Positions 1 through 9,067 of a stretch of 64,000 nucleotides of DNA are shown here, one piece after another. Position numbers and translations under genes: made by a program. The notes beneath the pieces are model-generated. The model was given only the letters and a program-made list of their open reading frames with translations, was not told the DNA's origin and made no database searches. The number at the start of each line of letters is the position of its first letter. Position 1 is the stretch's first letter. This stretch comes from Aureobasidium sp. EXF-3400 (lineage: Eukaryota; Ascomycota; Dothideomycetes; Dothideales; Saccotheciaceae). Location of the stretch: assembly GCA_024195585.1 (NCBI GenBank), contig SWBL01000077.1, forward strand, positions 1-64,000, given 5' to 3'.

Positions 1-180
1 TATTTAGGTAATAATATCTATCTATCTATAACTTATACTTAAATTTCGAATAGTATAATTATCTTTTATAATTAATCTATCTATTCTAGTATAGTATAAT
101 AAATATTAGATTATGTTAGCGTAACTTATAGAATTAGGGTTCTACTATAGGTTCTACTTCATTTTTGCCCTACTAAGCGC
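1..180. repeat. AT-rich repeat-like terminus
   Basis: The first 130 bases are almost entirely A and T, with TATC tetranucleotide runs. Composition then switches sharply to GC-rich sequence by about position 240. No open frame is present. Such AT blocks in filamentous ascomycetes usually come from transposon copies degraded by repeat-induced point mutation. That origin is inference, because no element family can be named from this fragment. Confidence 0.45.
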
Positions 181-360
181 CAAAAACATAACCCTACGGA
201 ACCCTTTTTAGACGGATTATAGTATAACCCTCGTATCCTATTAGCTAGGCGGTCCGTGCGCTAGGACGCCGGGCGAATCGGAGGGCCGCAATTAGAGGTC
301 GCGACGCCTAATTGCGGGGGTTTCATGTGGAGAGAGAGAGAGAGATTCTGTTGTCTTTAC

Positions 361-1667
361 ATGCCTCGCCCACAACACGCACGCGACAATGACCCCACGG
401 ACCTATCTTACCAGCAGACATCCGCCGAGCCTGCAGCACGCGTCAAACGCAGCAAGAAACCTGTTGAATATGGCGACCATTCAAGCACTTACTGGGCTCC
501 AGGATGGAATTACCAGCGGTTCAGCACAGCCAGTCTGGATGACATCCGAAGCATCCCAGAGGACGAGCTAGAGAAGATGCAGGCGGGCATGAGAGAGGCG
601 CTCGGTGAGGAAGGAGTTGTGAAATGGAACTTGGATCTATACGAACAAGAGCAAAAGGCCGCAGGCCAAGATACCGTGCCCGACCTCGCAGAGGAGGCGT
701 TTGCTGCTCCAGAAGCGCGCCCCAAAAGCTCGCGCCGCAAGGTCGAATATGGCGATGACTCGAGCACTTATTGGGCTCCTGGCTGGGACTATGAACATCT
801 CAGCAAGGCCACTGCGGAGGATATAGCCTCCGTTCCAGAGGACGACATGGAGAAGATGCGAGCTGGCATGAGAGAGGCTCTAGGCGAAGATGGCTTTGAC
901 AAATGGTCCAGCTCCATGTTCGAACAAGAACAGATAGCCACAGGTCAGGTCCCTGATATTACCCAACAAAGGCCTCCCGCGTACGTCGAGCGGTATGAGA
1001 AGGCTTACAAAGGCACGAAGTGGGGATTTGTGGCTTTCCGGACTGCATGTTATGACGACGAAAAGAGATGGCAGCAATTCATGGCTGACTGGAACGCGAC
1101 ACTAAAACTGCCATTTGAGTGCCACGAAGGAAGACCGGGCGTGGCTGAGGCGAAGGCCGACTGTGAGGTTCATTGGGTTCAAGATGTGCAGCTTGCTGGA
1201 GCAAGTGTAGATGAACTTCGAGAGTGAGTGAAATCGTGATGTTCCCGTCTGTGTGACGAGCTGATTCCCATCCCAGGAAATACAATGCTCTCAACATCCC
1301 TCAGGATATTTCACGCGGTCAACAACAAGATTGTTTCCTCAACATTACAGATGAGGTTATCGCTTCAGTCCTGGACAATGAGATGCCAGACATCGATTCG
1401 GACATGTGGCGTGCTGATGCACCCTTCGTTCTTGCTGTCTCAGTGGCAACTTCCGGAGGCCAGGAGGCAGAAGATCATGAGGAGAATGTTTGGTACAAGG
1501 CGACCTTCAAAGTTGCGCTCGAAGTCTTGATCGGCGAGTTCTGGTCAACCGTTGATAGAGATGGCAGGTCCTTACCGTTCAAAACAATGTTCCTTGACGA
1601 GACCACGATGTGGTGGTCGTCAGGGCCCTCTCCGGAGAGACTTCGCAAGAGACGGAGAGTGGTCTGA
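361..1667 (+). CDS. Uncharacterised fungal protein, WGFV-x-[FY]RT family, with internal duplication
   Basis: Two exons, 361-1223 and 1277-1667, joined across a 53 bp GTGAGT...CAG intron that restores one frame of 417 residues. An ATG at 325 would add 12 residues from a GA-rich run and is less likely. Two tandem copies of a module of about 93 codons begin near 454 and 733; each holds an EYGD-x-SSTYWAPGW motif and an acidic block ending EALGE. The C-terminal half has the core KWGFVAFRT followed by a Trp-rich stretch and a [VL]-x-GAS-x-[DE]-[EV]-x-R-like segment. From memory, this core recurs in many uncharacterised proteins of filamentous fungi; I know of no assigned function. There is no signal peptide or membrane segment. 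A relative with the same core lies 0.8 kb downstream. Product unknown; that the gene is real is fairly secure because the splice keeps the frame and the homology. Confidence 0.72.
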
Positions 1668-1905
1668 TACACTGTTCCGCAAGGTGCTTTGCAGTTCTCG
1701 ATCCCAGAGAGGACCAGAGTTGGACAGCGACAAGACAAACTTTCGTCAGACAAATCTATCAGACGCGGAAGCCTACTTGCATCATCAAGTTTTACCAGCG
1801 GAGTCACTGATCAAGAATAAGTGATAATCAGTCTCTGCTCGATTGCTTGGTCAATTCAGTCATCTCAATTGCTTATGCTCATGTTAATCGTGATACTCGT
1901 GATAC

Positions 1906-2499
1906 TCAGAGCTGTATAAGGTCTGATCCAAGCCATGATCTAAGGCACTCTGTCGCCTCTGCAAGGTCTCCATGAGTGCAAGAGCGGTCATGACCAAGGA
2001 CTCGACCACCTCTAGAGAAGACCCTCTCACACTCAGATGACATTGCTGGTGCTGCGAGGAGGTCAAATGCCATGCGAGATAGTAGAGGATACTGCGATTC
2101 ATGAAGCTACCACCAGAGGATCGGATTCTCAACCTTCTCTACTGGAGCATGAAGGTAGCGGGTAAGTTCATCCATGGTCTCAGTATCAGTGTCCTCAATA
2201 TAGTTATACCTGTCAAACCGAGACATCTCGCGACCTTCACTGTCGTCGATTCGGGTAGTCTTATTCTGCCTCCTGTCTTCCTTGACATAGCTGTTCCACA
2301 TGCTCCTAGTTGCTGACATGGCTAGCTCAATCCAGCCAGGATGGGTAGTTGTCCAGTGCTTTCGGAACCATGCTGCCTTGAATGCTGGATGGAAAGCAAT
2401 TGCTGCGCGATAAGCAGGGTTGCAGTCGCTAAGTTCTAAAAACCCAAAGAGTCTAGCCATGCAGATTTGATCGAGGAAGGCTATCAAGCCGATGGTCAC
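1906..2499 (-). pseudogene. hAT-family transposase remnant (C-terminal part)
   Basis: On the minus strand one frame of about 200 codons runs from 2499 to a TGA at 1906-1908, broken by a single in-frame TAG at 2107-2109. Before the TAG it has the hAT pattern P-A-Y-x-A-A-x-x-x-H-P followed by a K-x-x-W-F-x-K-H-W segment. Directly after it comes the hATC dimerisation block: YPLLSRMAFDLLA, then MSSECERVFSRGG, then a C-terminal LRSWLGSD. The BED zinc finger and the catalytic core upstream are missing, so this is a truncated and inactivated copy. Its upstream edge overlaps the first codons of the neighbouring plus-strand gene. I did not identify terminal inverted repeats. Confidence 0.85.
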
Positions 2500-3123
2500 A
2501 AGACATGGGGCTTTGTAATCTACCGCACGACATACGAGAGCGACGCAGACTGGGCCGACTTCATGCGGCGTTTACGTTGGTGGACGACAGACGCTATGGA
2601 GATGTTCAATGGTCAGGATGTCCTAGATCGCATGAAATGGACTGTCTTCGACGACCGCGATCGCTTTGACGGCGCAGACACGGCGGCCATTCGTCGCCAC
2701 TTCCGCGTGTGGACCGAGACAGCTGTCCAAAATGAGCAGCAGTCTGATGGAGTCGATGCCCCTCCAGTCAGTGAAGGCCGCTCGCCACGATACAAATACT
2801 GCATACAAGTTGATGCGGAAGCGCTCGATTCCTGCGTGCACGACGGTCCACCACCGCCTGACTGCAGGCTCGAGCAGGCAGGCTGGGTCAAAGTCATAGA
2901 CAGGAACTGGATTCTGCGCCAGGAGGACCCAAGATTTGCTGGGAGGCGGCCGGATCCTCAAGTGAACAACTTTGAGCCCATTGAAAGCGTGACAGAAGAG
3001 CACGTTGGCTGGCTCAAGTGTCCAATGTCGGCCGTCATGACCGAGTATTACCACTTGTTTCGTGATCTCAATGGGTGGACGATTGTGTACCAACGACCGC
3101 CGAAGGTGGTCGGATATGGATGA
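2467..3123 (+). pseudogene. 5'-truncated relative of the WGFV family gene at 361-1667
   Basis: The frame is open from 2440 to the TGA at 3121-3123 but has no ATG ahead of its conserved core; the first possible start is a TTG at 2467. It encodes KTWGFVIYRTTY, an acidic W-x-x-F-M segment, a D-G-A-D-x-A-A-x-R-x-x-F block, a RYKYCIQVD strand and a C-terminal NGWTIVYQRPPK stretch. That is the same fold signature as the gene upstream. The 5' part that should precede the core is replaced by the hAT remnant. Either the insertion beheaded the gene, or an upstream exon is joined across the element using an AG at 2455-2456 or 2463-2464. An ATG near 2560 would give a shorter protein without the core motif. 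I call it a probable pseudogene. Confidence 0.55.
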
Positions 3124-3379
3124 GACTAAGTGCGCTTTCTACTTGCTTGAAGCCAAACGATGGAGGACATAGGGATTTTTCAAGAAGTTGCAAGAAGCGC
3201 TCAAATCATGGTGAGGTATGGGAAGCGATTGTACAATAGATCCACGGATCGGAATAACACCCGCCACCGCGCCTTTGAACAACATGCTCGGCTAATACTT
3301 TCAAACTTTGACTCAGGACGAGACGCCTACGCAGATTGCATATGACGGCCACAAGTACTGGATGCTCGCTTCACAATCA
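3124..3379. other. Short intergenic stretch
   Basis: It separates the ends of two convergent genes. A 60-codon plus-strand frame at 3160-3345 has no recognisable feature and is not called. Confidence 0.4.
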
Positions 3380-4045
3380 CTACCTGTCAAAGGGTAATCC
3401 TTCAAACTTCCAGTCCTTGACATGGAAACCCCAGATGCCGGTCCCGCGATCGTAGGACAGCCCCAAGATCGTCGTGTGCGCTCCTCCTCCGACCTCCGTG
3501 ATATCCCCTGGTTTTACATCCAAGCCCAGCTCAACGGCAAAATCTGGCTCGGCTCCCTCCATACGATAGACTCTCAGCATTCGCCTTTCCTCGAAGAGCT
3601 TTCTGTCCAAAACGACGATATGCTTCCTGTTCAGGAGGTTGCCCGGGGCGTTCTTGACAAGTTCGAATGCCGCTTCGACGGTTGAACCAAGGAATGGAGA
3701 GCGCCAGGTACGAGGTAGAGGTGGTACAGTTCCCTCGATTTCCTCATCTTCTTGTTCTTGAGGCAGAGTTGAATAATCATCGGCCAGCCAGTAGTAGTAG
3801 ACCTCGGACATTTCCCTCGCGCTTCCTTCGAGGACATCTTCGATCAACTCAAGAGGGACGTCTTCGAAACAGAAGAGAGCGTAGATGTCGTAACCCTCAT
3901 CCAAATGGTCTATGTTGTAGTCGTCCCCGATTCTGCTGTGTTCTTGGAACGATTGACTAAGGTCACCCATCTTGTTCGTTGGCGGGATCTTGGCAAGATT
4001 GTCTGCTTTTTGATTGGAAAAGGTATCAAAGAGTGGTAATTCCAT
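3380..4045 (-). CDS. Hypothetical acidic protein
   Basis: A single-exon minus-strand frame of 221 codons using the first ATG at 4045; a second ATG at 3970 would give 196 residues. The longer open frame upstream begins only with TTG. The protein is acidic, with a central Asp/Glu-rich stretch (QEQEDEEIEG) and a Gly-rich turn (VGGGAHTT) before a Trp-containing C-terminus (GIWGFHVKDW). There is no signal peptide, membrane helix or motif I recognise. The long frame and the clustering of charged and aromatic residues argue for a genuine gene. It converges on the truncated WGFV gene. Confidence 0.6.
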   Translation of the reverse strand: MELPLFDTFSNQKADNLAKIPPTNKMGDLSQSFQEHSRIGDDYNIDHLDEGYDIYALFCFEDVPLELIEDVLEGSAREMSEVYYYWLADDYSTLPQEQEDEEIEGTVPPLPRTWRSPFLGSTVEAAFELVKNAPGNLLNRKHIVVLDRKLFEERRMLRVYRMEGAEPDFAVELGLDVKPGDITEVGGGAHTTILGLSYDRGTGIWGFHVKDWKFEGLPFDR

Positions 4046-4540
4046 GAGAAGTGTAGAGGTTAGGGATGAAACACTGGTAGGTAAGGCGTCAGCCAAGATG
4101 TTTGTCTTGGCAATTAATGCGCTCAGCAACAACTAATGATTAAGAGCCCAGATTCAGCTTCATTTCCACCTGTCACAGGTCCCACTGTTCGATCCGGACT
4201 TGCCTCGATAGAAGTACAACTACTTCCATGTTGTACAAATACGCGGTTAGAGGGTGAAACAGCTTAAGACTCGCCAAGATCTCAGGCTTTCCATGTTGAT
4301 ATTCTGCTATGTCATGATCCCAGAACTTACGCTTGTTTTAACCAGCCATGTGCTCATGGGATATTCGCTGCTAATCCGGGCGAGAAGTAAGCTTGGAGCT
4401 ACTTTGCACCATCTCAGACGTTATCTATAATTACAGATGACAAATTCAATTAAGTCTTGACTGGAAGGGTGCGGCACTGGCGAGTCTAATCCCGAAATGT
4501 GTAATGGCATTCTCCTTGTGTGCTAAGCTGTTTATATCTT
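4046..4540. other. Intergenic, nothing recognised
   Basis: About 0.5 kb between two minus-strand genes. It should hold the promoter of the hypothetical gene and the 3' end of the aldolase gene. I see no frame, repeat or RNA gene in it. Confidence 0.4.
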
Positions 4541-5395
4541 CTAAATCGCTGCCTTGCTGTCCTTGCGAGATCCCCGTACTCGTCCGTCCATCTCTGCATA
4601 CGCCTTACCAAGCTTGTTCATTCCAGCTTGCAGAATTGATCCGTCACCACCGCTGAGTGACCAAGTCGCACCGAGCTGGAAGAATCGCTCTAGCAAGTCG
4701 AGCCGGCCGCCAATACCTCCGATACCGATAGGCTTGCCAGCCTTGACACCAGCAGCAATGATCTTCTTCACTGCCTGTATGTAAAGCGGATTGTCGTATT
4801 GACCTGGAATGCCGAGATCTGTGCAGAGATCGTTGGAGCCGACCAGGATGCCGTCCACGCCATCAACAGCGAAGAACTCGTCGGCAAGATCCACCGCGCC
4901 AGGCGTCTCGATCATTGGAATGACCATGGTCTCACGGTTGAGAAGGTCATTTTGTACCAGTGTAGGTACAGTTTGGAAATTGAGAATAGGTTGGTTGTTG
5001 GCGCACCCGCGAATGCCGAGCGGGGCATATTTCGCATCACGAACGATGTCTTTAATATGTTGGACGGTTTCGCAGTGAGGAATCACGACAGCAGCTGCAC
5101 CTGCATCCAGGATCCTGCTGAGTTGCCAGTGTGACTTTGATGGGATGCGAACAATGGGGCTGACACCGACGTAGTTGCACGCAAGAATGAGTTGCGATAC
5201 GTCGCGGATCGTCAGGACGGAGTGTTCCATGTCGATGAACATGCCGTCGATTCCAGCCATCTTGACCATCATTGCGACTTCGTTGCTGACGAAGAACTTG
5301 CATGACATGACTGAGCAAATCTCGCCGTTCATGATTCTGTCTCGCCATGGGTTCGAGACAGTGAAAGTCGATCCATTGGTGGCTGCTGAAATCAT
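4541..5395 (-). CDS. HpcH/HpaI-family class II aldolase
   Basis: A 284-residue, intronless enzyme of the HpcH/HpaI aldolase/citrate lyase family. These cytosolic metal-dependent TIM barrels reversibly cleave 2-keto-3-deoxy acids to pyruvate and an aldehyde. The key elements are visible: FIDMEHS (D55, E57 and the catalytic-base H58), VRIP (R83, pyruvate-binding Arg), PMIETPGAV with metal ligand E163, and LVGSNDL with metal ligand D189. Length is normal for the family. The ATG at 5395 fits the family N-terminus. It diverges from an amidohydrolase/lactonase gene at 5985, which suggests shared control and a lactone-to-acid-to-aldol-cleavage route. Relatives include 2,4-dihydroxyhept-2-ene-1,7-dioate aldolase and the fungal 2-keto-3-deoxy-L-rhamnonate aldolase; the substrate cannot be read from sequence. 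The C-terminus (KAAI) is not a classical peroxisomal signal. Confidence 0.92.
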   Translation of the reverse strand: MISAATNGSTFTVSNPWRDRIMNGEICSVMSCKFFVSNEVAMMVKMAGIDGMFIDMEHSVLTIRDVSQLILACNYVGVSPIVRIPSKSHWQLSRILDAGAAAVVIPHCETVQHIKDIVRDAKYAPLGIRGCANNQPILNFQTVPTLVQNDLLNRETMVIPMIETPGAVDLADEFFAVDGVDGILVGSNDLCTDLGIPGQYDNPLYIQAVKKIIAAGVKAGKPIGIGGIGGRLDLLERFFQLGATWSLSGGDGSILQAGMNKLGKAYAEMDGRVRGSRKDSKAAI

Positions 5396-5542
5396 GGTTG
5401 ACCAGGTGGGAAGAGAGACTCAGAGGCAGGTGTGGTAAAGTCGGATTGAGACTTTGGTGTTATTGTGGAAGTCAGCTGAGGAGTTGAAGCTGGTAGACAG
5501 ACGAAGATGAGTATTAGATGCCATCACAGGAAGTTCTGTGGG

Positions 5543-5553
5543 TATATATAATA
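5543..5553 (-). promoter_or_regulatory. Candidate TATA box of the aldolase gene
   Basis: A TATATATAATA run lies about 150 bases upstream of the aldolase ATG, inside the 0.6 kb divergent promoter shared with the amidohydrolase. It is the only strong TATA-like run there. Assignment to the minus-strand gene is by distance only. Confidence 0.4.
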
Positions 5554-5984
5554 GGCATCCTGATGTTCCCTCTAGCCGACTCCGCTCATGTTGGGAAATA
5601 TACAAGTATCCTGTCGGGTATCGGAAACTGTTCGGTTGTCGAAAGAACATCTCGGAGATGCCTTAGTTCGTCTCTCCGCATCATCGGAAGACTTCCGATG
5701 GCTGCAATTCAAACTCCGAAGACTTTCGGCTTTTCACCGAACTAGACGAAAACCACCTACAGACTCTATTCGACGCTGTCCGACCAGGGAAATATTGATG
5801 GGCACTGTCAGAAGACACTTGGTCTCGTCAAGGGGCAGAATTTTGGGTAGAATAGAAACGTGATCCTGAGTATTGTATCTAGAATCCGAGCCAAGCTCTC
5901 CGAAAACCGCCCTCGCAAGCTTGGCAGCCCACTATTCACGCAGACGAGACGTTTCCCCTGGTGCTTTCCATCCGCTCACTTGAC

Positions 5985-6848
5985 ATGGACGGACTCAATT
6001 TGATCGGCTCATGGGACTGTCACGTTCACTGCTTTGACCCGGCCAAGTTCCCGTTCAAGCAGTCACGCTCGTACACACCATCTCCGGCAACACTCGACGC
6101 ACTTGCAAACATCGTTCAGTCCCGAAACCTAGTCATCACTCAGGCATCAGTCGAAGATGGTGTCGCTGGTATAACAGAAGTCTTGCAAAGAGCCCAATCG
6201 CTTCCGGATGTTGGAACTGTGCGCGGCGCAATCATGGCAGATCATTTGCGGAGCCTTGACCGACAGACAATCGAAAAGTTACACACACTGGGTGTCCGAT
6301 GCATTCGGATCCATGGCGCGCATGGCGGAGCTGGAGATGATCTCGACTGGATCAGTGAGCAGTTCAGACAAGCTGCAACCTCTGTTGCCGTCAAGGAATA
6401 CGGCTGGCACATTTCAGCTCAGCTTCCATTGCAAAGCTGGGCTTGTCTTGGACCTTGCATCTCAAAGCTCAAGCGTGTCACAATTATTGCCGACCATAAC
6501 GCCTCAGCAAGTCCATCTGACTTGGAGTCCCCCACTTTCGCAGCATTCTTGGACCTCCTCAGCACCCATGACATCGTGGTCAAGGTTGGCGCTTTCCACA
6601 GACGGAGCTTCGGCAATATTGAAGCCATAAGACCAATCGTGGAAGCTTTGCTTGCGACAGTCCCGGACAGAGTCATCTTCGGTAGCGATTGGCCGCATGT
6701 GGATGCATCGAAAGGCGGACCACGTCCGACCCCAAACCTACAGGATGTGGATACATCCAGGGAACTACATCTGCTGTCGACTTGGATGTCCAGGGAACAA
6801 TGGGATCGAGTCATGAGAAGCAATCCCGATAGGCTTTTCGCACCATAA
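5985..6848 (+). CDS. Amidohydrolase-2 family lactonase (PDC hydrolase-like)
   Basis: An intronless 287-residue protein of the COG3618 amidohydrolase group, which hydrolyses or isomerises carboxylated and sugar lactones (2-pyrone-4,6-dicarboxylate lactonase, galactarolactone isomerase, fungal L-rhamnonolactonase). The N-terminal WDCHVHCFDP carries the metal-ligand pair H13/H15. It is followed by RSYTP, which is typical of the PDC-lactonase subgroup. Further in are a barrel-strand His in WHISAQLP, an ADH motif, and FGSDWPH with catalytic D235. I chose the first ATG at 5985; the frame upstream begins with GTG at 5961. It is cytosolic, with no signal peptide. It shares a promoter region with the aldolase, so it probably makes, or is induced together with, the aldolase substrate precursor. 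Confidence 0.88.
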   Translation: MDGLNLIGSWDCHVHCFDPAKFPFKQSRSYTPSPATLDALANIVQSRNLVITQASVEDGVAGITEVLQRAQSLPDVGTVRGAIMADHLRSLDRQTIEKLHTLGVRCIRIHGAHGGAGDDLDWISEQFRQAATSVAVKEYGWHISAQLPLQSWACLGPCISKLKRVTIIADHNASASPSDLESPTFAAFLDLLSTHDIVVKVGAFHRRSFGNIEAIRPIVEALLATVPDRVIFGSDWPHVDASKGGPRPTPNLQDVDTSRELHLLSTWMSREQWDRVMRSNPDRLFAP

Positions 6849-7032
6849 CAGACACCAAGCTTTTGCCGAGTGCAATGTCACGTCGGACAAGCTCCGAACG
6901 CAAAGCTTGGGTCGGCTTGGTCGGCTATACAATGATCTGCGGGGAACATGGGGTGTCTGGGCATTCTCAAGTGGGGGTAAGTTCTTGTGGAGTAATCACA
7001 ACTGCTCTAATGAATGCATGCGGAAAGAGACA

Positions 7033-7038
7033 TATAAA
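7033..7038 (+). promoter_or_regulatory. Candidate TATA box of the first MFS gene
   Basis: TATAAA lies 61 bases before the MFS start codon at 7099, in the 250 bp gap after the lactonase gene. Distance and sequence fit a core promoter element. Confidence 0.45.
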
Positions 7039-7098
7039 CACGAAACCCTTCGCGATACCTCTGCAGAATCAACCACCTCTGGTCCAATCTCATTCATA

Positions 7099-8745
7099 AT
7101 GTCTACCATGGAGTCCGACCAGAGCATCCTGAGGAAAGAATCGATCATCGCCGAAATGATCGAGGACACTGGGAAGCCGGAGAAGATCATGGACATCTAT
7201 CGTTCATTCGAGCCAGAGTGTGCTGCAAAATCAGAGCGCGCGCTTGTGAAAAAGATTGACAAGAGGATCCTGCCTCTGATCGTCATCATTTACCTCTTCA
7301 ACTACCTTGACCGAAACTCTATCACTCAAGCCCGTCTGTACGGGCTTCAGAAAGACACCAAGGTCAATGGCGCTGTCTACCAGACTGCTATTTCGATCTT
7401 CTCTGCCGGTTACATCTTTATGCAGCTGCCTTCTACACTGCTTATGACCAAACTCAGGCCCTCGATCTTTCTCGTACGTCTTCCAAACCTGCCACTCCTG
7501 TCTGAGCTGACATGAATCTAGCCATGTTGTATCATCCTGTGGGCTATAGTCAGTGGTTGCACTGCTGCAGCCAACTCTCCGGGTTCTCTCTTGGCCATAA
7601 GATTTTGCCTTGGCCTTGTCGAAGCGCCTTTCTTCCCAGGTGCCATCTACTTCTTGTCGTGTTGGTACACAAAGAAAGAGCTGGGCATTAGGATGGCACT
7701 TCTAGTCTGCGGTATCCTACTGTCCAATGCTTTCGCCGGCTTGATCTCAGCTGGTATTTTGGAGGGTATGGCAGGAGTGGGACATCTGCATGCTTGGAGA
7801 TGGCTTTTCCTTCTTGAAGGTTCGTAAAACTCATCTCAACGACGATGCGATGGGTTCAAGCAGCAGACTAACGCTCCCCCAGGTCTTGCCACAGTTTGTG
7901 TCGGATGCATCGCATTGCTGGTCCTCCCTGACTATCCTGCCACTACTCGTTGGTTGACTGAAGAGGAGAAGATCATTGCCCAGGGCCGGCTTGCTGCAGA
8001 CGCCGGAAGTGACGACGTCCTTGGCGAGGAGAAGGTTTCAATCTGGAAAGGAATCGCATGGGCAGTTAAGGACTATCGCGTCTGGCTATTTGCTGGCCTG
8101 CAGATGGCAACCACAGCCTCTATCTCCTTCTCACACTTCTTCCCCACCTTGATCAAGGAGATCGGCATCAAGGACCGTACTACTGTACTACTACTCACAT
8201 CGCCGCCATATCTCGTTGCCTTCTGCTGGGCTCTCAGTCTTGCCTGGATTGCCGACAAACGACAGGTTCGCTCAGTTCCTGCCGGAATATCTTGCGTCAT
8301 CGCCATGATTGGTACTGTACTCTTGGTGGCCTTGCCGCATCTCTACTGGGCACGGTACGCTTTCACCTTCCTTGTCTGTATCGGAACCTTCGGTATATAC
8401 TCAACAACATACACCTGGCTATCCTCCACGATACCTCGACCTCCAGTCAAGAGAGCTGCTGCCATTGGTATCGCAAACACTTTGGCCAACCTGGCATCCT
8501 TGTTTGCCAACTACTTTTGGCTTGACGAGTACGAGCCCACGTTCCAGGTCTCCTGGGGTATCATTCTGGCGTTCGAGGCGTTCGCTTTGGCTTGTATCTT
8601 GACGCTCAGGTTCATGTTGTTGCGAAAGAACAGGCAGTTCGAGCGACTTGCACGGGAGATCAATCTTAATCATGAATCGGCGGTGCAGGCTTTGGATGAA
8701 GATGCACAGAGAGCTGTAAAGAACAACTTTAGATATGTAACTTGA
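7099..8745 (+). CDS. MFS transporter, allantoate-permease (ACS/DAL5-like) family
   Basis: Three exons, 7099-7473, 7522-7819 and 7883-8745, separated by 48 and 63 bp introns, give 511 residues. The N-terminal cytosolic tail leads into KKIDKRILPLIVIIYLFNYLDRNSI, cut here only for naming: the short marker is NYLDRNS at the end of helix 1, typical of anion:cation symporters related to DAL5 and TNA1. Later markers are GLVEAPFFPGA, WYTKKELGIR and a Trp-rich HAWRWLFLLEG. About twelve hydrophobic segments follow the family layout. It is a plasma-membrane importer of a small organic anion. It sits in tandem behind the lactonase, so it may import a carboxylate or lactone used by the neighbouring enzymes. 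The start ATG at 7099 has a good context, with a second ATG three codons later. Confidence 0.9.
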
Positions 8746-9067
8746 TCATGTGAATAATCAAGACTCTGCGACTGCGCCAATCAGAAATATACCTCTGTCC
8801 ATGGTCATCTCTGTCATGGTCCTCAGATCCATGCCTCTCTGCCTCCATCGAGCGTTGCCCGTCACTCAGTCTGATCATGGAGCGGCTTGTATGGCAAGGC
8901 TGATGATGCCACATGGCACTGGGCGTCAGATTAATTGTATGTACTCTAGCAGTGGCTCCTACGCATCTTTCTCAAGGTGTTAGCTCAGCATTGATACAAT
9001 GGGGTCCGAAGATAGTCAACAAGGATGAGACATTCTGTTGGGTATTTATCTATTTGCGCTATTGATT
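8746..9067. other. Short convergent intergenic region
   Basis: It lies between the 3' ends of the MFS gene and the CocE-like hydrolase gene. Nothing beyond presumed 3' untranslated sequence is visible. Confidence 0.4.

Noticed and set aside
1668..1830. C-terminal extension of the first gene through the frame 1552-1824
   Set aside because: No convincing splice pair leads into it, and the TGA at 1665-1667 ends a continuous frame.
4541..6848. Assignment as L-rhamnose pathway genes LRA4 and LRA2
   Set aside because: The families match, but no LRA3-type enolase-superfamily dehydratase is in the window, and the lactonase has the RSYTP signature of the PDC-lactonase subgroup. Too specific to claim.
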